Notes under the pieces: model-generated | Database searches by the model: none | The model's input: the letters and a program-made list of their open reading frames with translations, nothing else | What the model was told of the DNA's origin: nothing | NCBI RefSeq assembly: GCF_963169125.1 | Contig: NC_084793.1 | Coordinates: 135,944,297-136,008,296, forward strand | Reading direction: 5' to 3' | Length of the DNA stretch: 64,000 nt | From: Humulus lupulus | Lineage: Eukaryota > Streptophyta > Magnoliopsida > Rosales > Cannabaceae | Part shown: piece after piece, positions 22,465 through 34,021 of the stretch | Layout of the letters: the number at the start of each line of letters is the position of its first letter | Position numbering within the stretch: the stretch's first letter is position 1 | Made by a program: the position numbers and the translations under genes

Positions 22465-22612
22465 ATTTAGCAACGACAATGACATCGCTATAGATGCTGA
22501 ATTTTTGGGTGGCAAACCTCGCGCACAAACTTTTGGTAAAACTCAAAATTTGTGCAAAATTTTGATTTTAACATCCTATAGCGACAACAATGTCATCGCT
22601 AGCAGGATGAAA
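22465..22612. repeat. Pair of GACAATGACATCGCTA-type repeats
   Basis: Two related units near 22472-22496 and 22574-22602 share the core CGACAA(x)TG(x)CATCGCTA, each followed or preceded by CTATAG. Subterminal repeats of CACTA or Mutator-like elements look like this, but no terminal repeats or target duplication were found. Confidence 0.4.
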
Positions 22613-22689
22613 ACAACATTTTCTCAGTAATTAATTTAATATAAATAAAAATATTATGTGTTTTATTATTTTTCTGTAACCTATATCGA

Positions 22690-25165
22690 TGTTGCGCACC
22701 AATTTTTTTTATTTTAATAATTTTGTGCTTTGTTTTATTTAATTGTTAAGTTTTATGAATTATTAATTTCTAATTGTTAGAATTGTTTGGTAGAAATTGT
22801 GTGAATTTAATTATTAATTTTTTTTATTTATTTTATTAATTTATTTTGTGAATGAAATGGGCTTTGATTGAATGTACCAAGGTGCATGGTAAGTAGAGAT
22901 GCACCTTAGAAATTAAGTGTGTGCATGTGCTTGGTTGCATGGTGTACACGTAGTAGAATTTTCCTACATATTATTTCCATTTATTTGAATTATTTTATTT
23001 AATTAGAACAATAAAATAAAGGAAGGGATGTACGCTTTTGATGATGTGAATGATCATGTTTTCCTATTTTATTTGGCAATTTGATGATGTGAATGGATGA
23101 TGGCTAGACAAATTGGGAAGCAGGAGTATTTTCTTCTTTTAATTTAATTGAAAAATCTCTTTATTTAAGAAATTGGAATAAACAAAATGAATGAAAATAT
23201 AGACAAATAGAAAACTTACTATTTTTCTATTTGGACTAGTTATTGCCTTAGGTTAGATAAAAGGGAAAGAAAGAAAAGAAGAGGTCATTTGTGCATTGGA
23301 GCCATTGGCTAGGAGGAGAGAGAGAGAGTGAGAGTGAACGTGAGAAACTAGAGAGAGAAGGAGAGAAAAGAAGAAAGAAAGAAAGAAGGAGAGGAAGAAG
23401 AAGAAGGTTTTGAAAGAAATCTAGGTTGGTGTCCTTGATTCTTAAGTGATTTAAATCGTCTCATATCCTCATCTTTTTTTCTTTTTTACCTCTAGTATTC
23501 ATGTTGACTTTATTGTTTTTCTTTTTGTGGTTTCGAATCCTTAGGGGTTGGTTAAAGGTGGTGAATATTTTGGGTTCTTGATTTTACAATCAATAGTGGT
23601 AATGAGATCTTTAGCCCTATTGTTATTATGTTTTCTTGGCTTATATGGATCGATGGTTTTTTTTTTTATTTTGATGCATGAAGGATTTTGACCTAGGCGT
23701 GTGGCTTTGGTATTTTATGTGGTTTCAGTTTGTGGCATTATTCTATTGTTGGTCATGGGAGAAAAAAATCTTGTTTATGGTTTTGGATATATTGGTATTG
23801 TCTATGGTTTTATTTCTATGCATTTAGATTGTTCCTCATGATTTTTATTTAATATGACATTCATTGAAATATGCTAAGGATTCTTGTTGTGTGCCTTGGA
23901 AGGTTGTTTTCTTTCCTTTGAACATGTATGTATCGGATAGGGTACGCCTTAGCAACCATGATCATGTTGTACGCTTTTGTTATAAACCTAATGTATTATT
24001 TTCTCAAAGGCATGAAAAGTTGGTGATACAATTTTGCAAATGGTACTATGGGTGTTTCGACCTTGTGTGTATGATTTAAGATGGTTTGATTAATTTATTC
24101 AATGCTAATTGTAATATTAAAGTACTTAAAAGAGGAGTAGAAACATGTTAGGGTCCATGTGGATGTAAATGAGATTTTTGGTATTTTATGTTTATGTCAT
24201 GTAAGTTTCAGCCTATATGGAGATTATCAATGCATGTTGGCCATTTTTATTTTATTTTCTTTGATGTCCCATTTAATCATTAGAAATATGCTAGGTTATT
24301 TGATTAAATTGAGAATTTGTCTTAAGTCTCTTATAATTGATATATTAGTGAGACATGAAGATTATATTTGAGTTTTGAGAAGCATGAATTTAAAATAAAT
24401 TTTTATGATGAACTATGCCTGCTGCTTTTGTGTATAATTGGTGAGTAATTTGGTAAAACAATAATTTGCATGCATAAGTGATGTCTCAAATAATATGCTG
24501 ATTTTATGTTAATAAAAGGGTATTTTATTTCACATTTGAAATGGTATTTTTAGTCAATTAATACCTACAATTTTTTTTATATATTTTATGAAGAAAATAA
24601 AAATTTTAATCCAAGTTTATGATTTTTGAGTGAATAAATAGTTGCTGAAAGTTTATGTTATTAAGTTAAAAATAATTATTTTGTTTAAAAATAATGAGTT
24701 TACACTACATAGATTAAGTCTTAGATAATACAAGTGAAAATATATTTTTCCCACATTGAAAATTATATTTTCTCACACCAAATCTTGTAATTTTGTTAAT
24801 TTAAAAAAAAATGTTATTTTCTAATGGAAACATGAAATTTATTAGTACTTCTAAATAATTTCATGTTTTGTTATTTTTATGAAAAACTAAGAAAAATGTT
24901 AAATAAATTCTTTTTATGAAGTAAAACATAATGTATTAAATGGCTAAATCAAACTTAGGGATTTAAAGAAATAAATAATGGTGAAGGGGTCATGTTGCTG
25001 AATTTTTATTTGGAAAAGTTAGAAATGAGCAGGTAGAAATTATTGTTTTTCACGTCACTTTTTAACAACGCTCCCACGTATGCATGCCGCATGCAAATGC
25101 ACTTTTATGTTCAAATATATACCTATTATTCAAACATATAATTTTTACTTGGTAACCATGCAAGG
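22690..25165 (+). repeat. Truncated chromovirus LTR, inverted copy
   Basis: It starts TGTTGCGCACCAATT and follows the LTR at 20590-9577 in the opposite orientation: TTAGAATTGTTTGGTAGAA, GTACCAAGGTGCATGGTA, the GA-rich tract (23310-23410) and the CCCACGTATGCATG region near 25075. Similarity ends near 25165, so roughly the last 1.2 kb of the LTR is missing. No primer-binding site or internal region follows. It is either a broken solo LTR or the edge of a rearranged element. Confidence 0.85.
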
Positions 25166-25737
25166 ATGATAGGTAGAGATATAATCAACTTGAGAACATA
25201 AAAGCATGGATTCAAGAATAGAGATATAATCAAATAAATAACACCATATTTTATAGTGGTTCAACCTCAAAAAGATGACATGCATCCACTTAGTCATTTT
25301 TATTAATATTTAAGCTTGAAAAACCATAGTTTCCAGCGAACCTGCATCGTCGGTTGTTCTATAATCCTCCTTCGCTTTACATTACATAAGGACTGTGTAT
25401 AAAGAATGGTGATTCGACATTATGAATTGACCATCCCTATTTCTATCCAATCTCCTCTTATTTATAGTGAGGAGTTTAGGGTTACAATTAGATCATGGGC
25501 CTAAGTTATTGGGCTTGGCCCACAAATAATACATTACAATAGAAATGCAGTTATATTTTGAGAAATGACAACTCTGTACTCCTTTGCTAACTCTGTTAGT
25601 GCAGATGTTGTGTGTTGAACGAACAGGATCCTCTTGTTAGTGTGTAATGGTTTACCTTGTGCGAACAGAGGAATAAGAATGTGGCTACGCGACCAAATCC
25701 CTTCTATTAGCGCTAGGTAGTCTTGTTTGTACTCTGT
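25166..25737 (-). repeat. Unassigned LTR-like fragment
   Basis: No coding part is recognised. It has LTR-like phrases on the minus strand, such as GGTTGAACCACTATAAAATA near 25240-25265 and a TATAAATAAGAGG TATA-like stretch near 25455. A boundary with the preceding LTR near 25165 is abrupt. Family unknown. Confidence 0.35.
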
Positions 25738-25829
25738 GAGAACATGAACTACTTTGCACTTCATGAGAACATGAACTACTTTGCACTTCGTGAGAACAAG
25801 AACTACTTTGCACTTCGTGAGAACATGAA
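25738..25829. repeat. 27-base minisatellite, about 3.4 units
   Basis: Units start GAGAACATGAACTACTTTGC at 25738, 25765 and 25792, with a partial unit at 25819. They differ by only one or two bases. Confidence 0.9.
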
Positions 25830-25890
25830 GGCAAAGTGTTTTGTTCATCATCCCTTTATAATTGTCAATTTTTTTAAATGTCATAAATGT

Positions 25891-26156
25891 CCAAAAAAAA
25901 TGGGTATAACAATCCTGTACTATGACAACAGTGGAGCAGTAGCTAACTCTAAGGAACCCAGAAGCCACAAGAGAGGAAAGCATATAGAAAAGAAATACCA
26001 TCTAGTTAGAGAGATTGTGCACCGGGTGATGTGAATTTTATGAAAATAGTGTCGGAACAGAACCTGGCAGACCTATTTGCTCAGACACTTCCTGCAAAGT
26101 CATTTATGGACCATGTGCGAAACATGGGAAAAAGGGAGATGCCTCACTTGCTTTGA
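25891..26156 (+). pseudogene. Ty1-copia RNase H C-terminal remnant
   Basis: The frame encodes the end of a copia polyprotein: ILYYDNSGAVANSKEPRSHK, then KHIEKKYHLVREIV, then SEQNLADLFAQTLP, and a stop at 26154-26156. A one-base deletion near 26020 shifts the frame within it. The sequence runs straight into a polypurine-like stretch and the LTR at 26172, so this is the 3' end of a copia element whose 5' part is lost. Confidence 0.9.
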
Positions 26157-26171
26157 GGGAAAGTAGGAGAT

Positions 26172-28172
26172 TGTTAGGATTTATGTCGTAAAAGAATGCA
26201 AATACATTTTATTAATTTAAGTAAAAGTAAAATTTTATTATATTTGAATAATTTAGATGAATATAAAAAAAAAATTCATATTAATTTATTAGGATATGAT
26301 CTTGTATTAGAACAAGAGAATTAAGATCATATACAATGAATAAAATAGTCAGTAACATATTAAAGTAGGGAATCTTTAATGAATGGTTAATAGTACGGTT
26401 TACTAAGCATACAAGATGCAAGTAGTCTAGATTCAGATTACTGATGTGGATAGTCATCTTGGGAAAGGTACTATATATAATAGATATTATATATGTCAAG
26501 ACCGATATTAATTAACTATCTTTATAAACTTACCATTTTCCATAAAGATTTAATTCTTATCATCAGAGATGATCATTTGTAGATTAGTCTAAATCTTGAG
26601 TAGTCATAAACTCATCTTTGTGCTTATCGGATCTTTTGGTTCACTCATTAAGGTATCTTAGTATAATGATGCTAATGACTTTTGTTTTGGAGATTCAATA
26701 TCATGAATGGCTAGGAACATGATTTACAATAATGGAATCTACATTTTCCTAAAGGATCGAATAATTGTTCCCTTAAGGATTAATTCTGGAACTGAATAGT
26801 TATTGAGCTCAAATCTATAATTTGATTATAGATTAATTATTCGCTAGTGAATTAATGGTACTTAAAGAACAAGAGTTTTGTAGAAAGGTAAAACAGTAAT
26901 TTTGACCAGCTCTAATTAACAAACCAATAGTTGGAGGACAGAACTACATTTATTGATTATATCGATGGACTACAAAGAGAACACTGTAAATATAATTCTA
27001 TAAATACTTAGAGTGCAATTCCATATTTATAGTGGAGTAATCGTAGAATTAATAACTAAGATTATTAAACTAAAGAGTTTAATTAATAATTTGGTTTGTT
27101 GGAGCTTCGTATTATAGGTCCATTGTCCCCAAGTCACCTCTGTCCTACACTGTCAAAGGTGAGGATGTCATAAGGAAGATTTGTAGAGAGAAGAAATTAA
27201 TTGCAAAAGAATTAATTTTTTGAGACAAGGAAATAATTATGTGATCATTATGGGAAATTTATTAAAATTAATTAATTATTTAACTATATAGATTTTATTT
27301 TGAAAAACTTTATGTTAAAATAAATATTAATCATGTTTAGATTAATATGGAGAGATATTAATAATTATCTTATTATAAGATATTTATTTATTTATTCAAA
27401 ATTGATATTTTGATAAAAAGTTAATTTTGAATTAACTAATATTTAATTTTGGGATAAATATATTATCTTAAATATTATTTAAACAAACAAATGAGAAAAT
27501 TAGAAAAATTCTTAATGTGGCTCATGCCACTCACTGTATTGTACATTGAGTGACCCAACCCAGAGATATTTTCTATCATTGTGATTTAAATTTTGAATTT
27601 CAAATAATTTGTTTATTTAATTATTATTTTAAATATGATTTAAAATTAAATAATCCAAATAGATGTAATTGATAAGGTTTATTTTTTAAAAAATAAATAT
27701 TAATTAAATTAGTTAATTATTCTTATAAAACTGAAAGAAACGATACTTTTAGAGGAGTAAGAAGTTTTTATGATTGTCAAATTCTCTCTCAAGAAATGAA
27801 TCTATAGAATTTTATAAACCTGAAATTCAAGAAATTTCTATAGTCCCTCTCTTCTAAATCCTCTCTAGATCTCATGTGTTATGTACATCTAGAGAGTCTA
27901 AATCAACCTTTGAATCCTATGTGCCCACACACCTCCTTGTGTGTTTGATGATTGACTTGGAAGGCTAAGGTGTGCGCTTTCAGAATAAGGATAGGAAGAT
28001 CGTTGATTTATACAAAAATATTTAATGACACTTGATAGGCTTCAAGAGGTAATTGTTTATCTATTTGTATGTGATTTAATATATCTATATATGTATGATC
28101 CTAGCTGGTATTAATAATTTTTAAAAGATCTAATTCTGCTACATATTCTCATTTTCATATTTAGTACCAACA
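26172..28172 (+). repeat. 3' LTR of truncated copia element
   Basis: It begins TGTTAGGATTTATGTC just after a purine-rich stretch (GAGGGAAAGTAGGAGA) and ends TTTAGTACCAACA. The 2001-base length and the position after the RNase H remnant fit a copia 3' LTR. At its right edge it abuts the minus-strand copia element, so one was probably inserted into the other. No target duplication could be confirmed. Confidence 0.8.
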
Positions 28173-29650
28173 CTTTGCTACCTTTAGAGATGTTGTTGCA
28201 CACAACTAAACTTCATTAAAATCCCCAGGCTTAACCTTCACTCAGTAGCAACCAAAACTAACCATCCTTGGATGGAACTCACACCTTTGTTAGTGTTGAA
28301 ATTATTCACCCAATAACATGTTCTTTATCATTGAACTCTTGCCCTTGATGTTCACAAGTTTGGAGTTAGGTTGCCATCATTGGTGAATATATTATTCTAG
28401 GACTTTTAGTCCTATCCCTTTTGAAGTGGAACTTACTAACATTTTCACAAGAGGTTTTGTAAATGGATCAGGTAAGTTCTCACTTGTCTTAACATATGAG
28501 ATTGATATGATTCCTCCTCGAATCAATTGTCTCACATATTCATGTCTTAGACTTATATGTCTAGACTTCCCATTATATATATGCCATTACAGGCTCTAGC
28601 TAATGTGACTTTTTTTATCACCATTTAGATATTCCTCGTGAAAACCCTAAGCCACTTGGCCTTTTTTCCATTTGCCGCTAGAGCTATAAACTCATTCTCC
28701 ATGGTTGAGTGAAATATATGTTTGTTTCTTGGAACCCCAAGAAACTGCTCCTCCTCCAAGCATAAACACCCACCACTTATGGAGAGATTATCTCCCACAC
28801 TCGAAATCTAAATTACATCGGAATACCCTTCAAGTTTCTTCGGGAACTTTTAATATTGGAGGCCTAGCTACTTGGTCCTTTTAAGGTACCCTAAAACTCT
28901 TTCAATTGCTTTATAATATTCTATACTTAGTTCACTAACCGCATATGCAATATCTGATCTTGTATAATGAGCGGCGTACATTAATCTCCCTAATGCACTT
29001 GCATACTCAAGTTGAGCCACCGTTCTACCATTATTCTTTTCAAGCTTTATGCTTGAATCAAATGGAGTATTTGCCTCTTTGATTTTGAGATGACTAAACC
29101 TGCAAGCACTTTCTCAACATAGTGTTCTTGACATAAGACATAACCCCCACTATTTCTTCTCACTTTTACACCCGAGATGGTATCAACCTCTCCAAGGTCT
29201 TTCATCTTGAAAGTGGAAGATAGAAACTTCTTCGTTTGTATTATGCCTTTCATCCCATTACTCAAAATCAACATTAATCAATATATAAACACACCAAGCT
29301 GACTTAGTCATCACAGGCCTTAGAGTATAAGCACTTGTCTATTATTTTGTCTAAACCCATCCGAAATTATGGCTTTATCGAATTTCTCATGCAATTTTTT
29401 ATGTGCTTGATTTAAACGATATAATGATTTAACAAGCCTACACACTTTATGTTCATTTCTCCTTAAAACAAAACCCTCCGGTTGTTCCATATAAATCTCC
29501 TCATCAAGATCTCCATTTGCGAATGTCATTTGGACATACATTCAATGAACATAAAGGTTATATATTGATGATAATGTAAAATAAACTCTTTTTGTGGTTG
29601 TCCTAGCAACCGATGCATACGTGTCAAAATAATCGATTCCTCCCTTTTGT
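28173..29650 (-). pseudogene. Ty1-copia reverse transcriptase and RNase H, decayed
   Basis: Readable blocks on the minus strand are LDEEIYMEQPEGFVLRRNEH with VCRLVKSLYRLNQA (29320-29541), then FLSSTFKMKDLGEVD and VLCQEHYVEKVLAG (29047-29274). RNase H text follows between 28990 and 28420, ending in residues like TSENLPDPFTKPLV. The catalytic YVDD region falls in a frame-shifted part near 29270-29320 and I cannot confirm it. The 3' end (28173-28420) has no recognisable LTR. It is cut at 28173 by the plus-strand copia LTR. Confidence 0.8.
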
Positions 29651-30718
29651 TTAAACCTTTTAGCTACTCATCTAGCTTTGAAGGTTTGTGTGTGCCATCG
29701 GTGTGATATTTCCTCTGAAATACCCATTTGCACCCAATTAGTTTTGAACCTTGTTCTAAGGTCTACTGATTCCCATGGGTGGTTTGAAATAATTGAATCC
29801 ATCTCATCATTTATTGCCTCCTTCCAAAAAGCGGAGTCTCTCGAAGACATTGTTTCTTGGAATGTTTTGGGATCATCCTCAACTTGAAGAGCCATAGCAA
29901 ATTTCCATGTGACTTCTTCAAGTTTACCATAGAGTATCTCTACTTGAGAACATTTCTCATTTGATCCCAACGTTTTAAGCATTTGGCTTCTCCGAGGTAA
30001 TATAGGTTGCTCATCAACCTTTGGATCTTTCTCTTTATGAGATTCTCCAACACCTATGGGTTCTTGAGAATTGTTATCACAATATAACATATCTCAATGA
30101 ACTCCAATACTTTTGACTCAATTATTACATTAGACTCCAAGTCTAATAGCATATATGCCTTGCTATTTGAGGCATAGCCTACAAATGCACATGTAACGGC
30201 CCTTGGACCAAACTTGGTCCTTTTAGGCTCCGTCTTGCTATAAGCAAGGCACCCCCAAACTTTAACATAGCATAGGTTATACTTCTTTCCTCTCCATAAC
30301 TTATATGGAGACACATTTTTCTTTTTCATAGGAATTCGATTCAATAAATGACACGCAGCAAGCAAAGCTTCACCGCACAAATTATAACACAATTTAGCAT
30401 GTAAAAGCATAGAGTTAATCATCTCAAGATAAGTCCTATTCTTTCTTTCAGCTATTACATTTTGTTTTTGAGTGTATGGTTCAATGCATTCATGTATAAT
30501 GCCATGTTGTTCACAAAACACGTTGAAATCATTTGAAAACTATTCACCACCTCTATAACTTCTAAGAGTCTTTATTTTCCTTTCGAATTGGTTTTCTAAT
30601 TCATCTTTATAGAATTTTAAATGCACCATCCTTACTCTTAACAAAATACACATAAGTATACCTAGAACAATCGTCTATTAAAGTCATGAAGTATCTATTT
30701 CCTCCTCTAGTCAAAATA
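29651..30718 (-). pseudogene. Ty1-copia integrase C-terminal half
   Basis: The frame 30054-30521 has FCEQHGIIHECIEPYTQKQN, then MINSMLLHAKLCYNLCGEAL, then HLLNRIPMKKKNVSPYKLW and VKVWGCLAYSKTEPKRTK. This is the integrase core with its C-terminal extension. 29668-30090 continues into the linker and the start of reverse transcriptase (RDSAFWKEAINDEMDSI). An in-frame TAG lies near 30538. The N-terminal half of integrase continues at 32939 on the far side of an inserted solo LTR. Confidence 0.85.
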
Positions 30719-32938
30719 TATAATACCCTGGTTACTCCAAGGTCATTACTGTGGACTTTAAATAATGCTTAACTTGCTAAATGATTCATTAGGTTATAAA
30801 TGTGCATCTAGGTGTTATAAACAGGCCAGGGTGAAAATTTCAATCAAAAGGAATGCATATATTTAAATTTAAAATGTTAAATTGTACATGGGCCCATAAA
30901 AGTGTTTACAAAGTTATTTACAATCCAAAATGGTCATTACAGTATAAAAGTTACAACCTGCCAACCTAAGCGGCAAAAGTAGGGTTAAACCCTAGTTCCC
31001 TTGAGAAACACCTTGGCTGTGGTGGTCAAGCGGTCGTATATGTACACATCACCACCTAAGCTCTCCACTCAAGGTTGGGTGAGCTTTTCTTTCCCTTTAC
31101 CTAAACCACATAGCACCCATGATCCAAGGCTCAACAAGAAAACTTATTACTGCATGTATACAATATCCATAATTGATCATGTAATCATTATGGGGCTTGT
31201 AGCCTTAATCAGAAAGGTGACTAATGAGTCACACTCTGAATAGGTGACTAATGAGTTACACTCTAGAGCTCAGCGCCCTAAGCCACGTGATGTTTCAATC
31301 ACCTGAGCCTTTTGGCCTTGGCTCTACGTAACTAGCCTTTAGACTAGACCAATGCTTTAGTTTTCTTCGACCTTTGGGTCGGTCAAGCATTTAATGCTCA
31401 TATTGATTAGATCTAATCATTTTGGCTTGTGTTAAACACATTAATGCCGCTCTTGACTCTTAAGCCAATATCATACGACCAACGCTCAGTACTACTGTCG
31501 ATCATGACTAATAAGTCAATACTTCACGACCACTACTAACACCAATGTTGTTTCTGACTAATAAGTCAGTACCATTCACAAATAAGCAAAGTTGCTAAGC
31601 ATTTACAAAGCAATCAATGTCCATATATAGAGCACTTAACATGCCTCATCAATAACCATGCATGTCACATACTAGGTGCAGTTTTCTTACCTCTGGATTG
31701 AGCGTGAAATAGTAAAAGAACGACCCTTGAGAACGATCGGTCCCTAAATCCCTTAGCGATCACCTAATCATAACCAAATATAAAATCCCATCAATAAAAT
31801 AAGTAATAAAAGGTTCTCGGACCAAGACCTAGCCTCTGGTACGTCGAATCCTACTAAACTGGGTAGTAGGAAAGATCCTGAGGCCTTAGGTTTGAGTTCC
31901 CATGATTATAACACAATTTTGGCTCAACCTGCCCTTAAGCGCCGCGGCCCCACACCTCTGAGCTGTGGCCCGCCTCCAAATAGAGATGACAGCATCAAGT
32001 TGCCTGCACCACGTGTCGCGGCCCACCACCCAAGCATCGCGGCCCCAACGCTCTTCAACCTCTTCTCTCATCTTCACTAAGCTTGGGTCGCGACCCCACC
32101 TAGAACTAAGCCAAAAACCTTTGTTTTTCCCCTTTTAAAATCCTCCAAAAAACTATCCAAACATATCCAAATCCCAAAATCAAAGTTCCCAAACATTGCA
32201 ATGATCCAAAACCATGAAAACTCAAGGCTCAAACAACTCAAAAACTCATAAACACATAAAATCCAATTCAAAGCTTAGAAACTCGAAAACTCAAAACTTA
32301 AAGCTTGGATTACCTCTCATTGAGTTGTTTCTCACTAGATCCTCCAGTTAATAAGCTTCTAATTTACCCTAGAATCACTATAACTCGATCCTCGCTTGAA
32401 TCCAAGATAACGGGAGAAAGAGAAAAAGTGTTTGACTGTATTTTCCTTCTGACAGGTTACTTCAAGCTTAAGTAACCTCAAGTAAATCCTATTGTTCAGG
32501 GTCCCAAAAATGCCCCCGGGAGTAAAATAGTCAAAATTCCCAGAATTTTCTCCTGGTCTCACTAACTCCCAATATATCATCAAATAATCATTCTCATTAC
32601 CCAATATCTCGGTAATTGGCCCCGTTATGACAAAACCGCTAACTTGCATTCTAGGATCATCTCATGCTGAATAGCTCGAACATATCCACATAATAATGTG
32701 GTCTCACCCATAAATCACAAACATGCACATAAATATACAATTATGCTTTTAATAGGACAAAATTATGAAAATGCCCTTCTAATAAGAAGTGGACCCACAT
32801 GCATGCAATTATCATCATATAATAATATAACTCACATAATCATGCATATAATCACTTAATCGCATATTAAATCAATTATGGCCCTCTTGGCCCCCTAATC
32901 TAGGCATTAAGCTACATTAGGGAATTTGGGTCGTTACA
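30719..32938 (-). repeat. Solo LTR of chromovirus family, in copia integrase
   Basis: On the minus strand it starts TGTAACGACCCAAATT at 32938. At 30719 it ends GGGTATTATA where CA is expected, so the last base pair has changed. It is flanked by AAATA and ACATA (30714-30718, 32939-32943), a five-base duplication with one mismatch. Copia integrase sequence continues on both sides. The interior matches the LTR at 51950-54382 at both ends (CTGGTTACTCCAAG, and a ...CATATAATCA... region). A GC-rich motif cluster lies at 31930-32095. Confidence 0.85.
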
Positions 32939-33806
32939 ACATACCATTCAATTCACATAAATCACTATGTATTAAATCTAGCATGTTTGAACATCTATCA
33001 ACACTTGAAAAATGTCTCTTTACCATTTTACATTTAACACTCAATTCACATTTATCATGCTCATTCACATCATAATTATTCAATCCACATTTAATAACTC
33101 TTTTAATTGTGTTATAACCTATATGAGCAAGTCAATTATGCCATAAGGTAATAGAATTAGAGTTATCCACATTGCAAGATTTTGATGTCATACCAATATT
33201 GTCACTATCAAGAGCACAAACTTCGATCATTCCATCAAATGTATAATCCTTTCCCAAAAAAGCTCCCAATTTAGTCAAAGTGAGTTTACCAAATTCAAAC
33301 TCCATTTTGATACCAGATTTACTCAGTAGACTTCCACTCATAATTTTTCTAGTCATATCAGGAACATAGAAAACATTAGTTATGGTCACTTTATTTCCAT
33401 TAGTGAAGAACACATCAATGAAACCCCCTCCAAGTACTTTGGATCTCTTTACATGTCCCATTTGGACTTCAAGTCCCGCCTTTGCACTTTCAATGGTTTT
33501 GAAAAATATTTTATCATATGTTGCAAGAATGGTATCACAAGTACCATACCACCATCCTTGCACCTTTCCTTGGGTTACATTAACTTCACTCAAGGTTGCA
33601 ATGATCTCAACATCAAATGCATTGGACTTGGTCTCTTTACTTAGGTTTGCAATGATCTCAACATCAAATGCATTGACCTTAGTATCTTCACTTTCTTTTG
33701 CAATGATCTCATCATCAAATGCATTGACATGTTTACCTTCTATTAAGGTTGCATTAGTCTCATCACTACATGTATGAACTATGTCAATTCTCTTTAGGGT
33801 TATCAT
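32939..33806 (-). pseudogene. Ty1-copia protease/pre-integrase part with peptide repeats
   Basis: The 224-residue frame 33132-33806 begins with a repeat block (about residues 25-75: VNAFDVEIIA units). It then has WWYGTCDTILATYDKIFF, LGGGFIDVFFTNGNKVT, VFYVPDMTRKIMSGSLLSK and LTLTKLGAFLGKDYTFDGM, the arrangement upstream of the copia pre-integrase zinc domain. The 32943-33131 part gives LCELNGM and other integrase residues before the solo LTR. The element is on the minus strand. The protease DSG-type site was not securely located in this degraded copy. Confidence 0.8.
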
Positions 33807-33990
33807 ACATTCCTCATTGAATGCATTATTCTCAATTAGGGTTACAATGCATTACTCATTGATTGAATTAAATTTAATCAAAGTCACAAAGATCTCATCA
33901 TTAATTAATGTGACCAAATTAAATTTATTTAGAAGTGCAATGATCTCAACATCAATTGCCTTAACCTTATACTCAATATGGTTAATTTTA
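33580..33990 (-). repeat. In-frame minisatellite in copia gag-pol, unit about 60-63 bases
   Basis: On the plus strand TTTGCAATGATCTCAACATC recurs near 33596, 33650 and 33704, with weaker copies to about 33950. Translated on the minus strand the units read like NAFDVEIIANLSKETK. Most spacings are multiples of three, so the frame is kept in the clearest copies. Confidence 0.8.
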
Positions 33991-34021
33991 CAAGTACCAT
34001 ATCGCACATGGTGATCAATAA

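Noticed and set aside
22203..24371. ORFs of 70-96 codons that look like small membrane proteins
   Set aside because: T-rich codons give F/I/L-rich translations. Part lies inside the inverted LTR copy. No supporting motif.
31892..32080. ORFs on both strands in a GC-richer block
   Set aside because: They follow from the GC-rich motif cluster in the solo LTR, with no protein motif.
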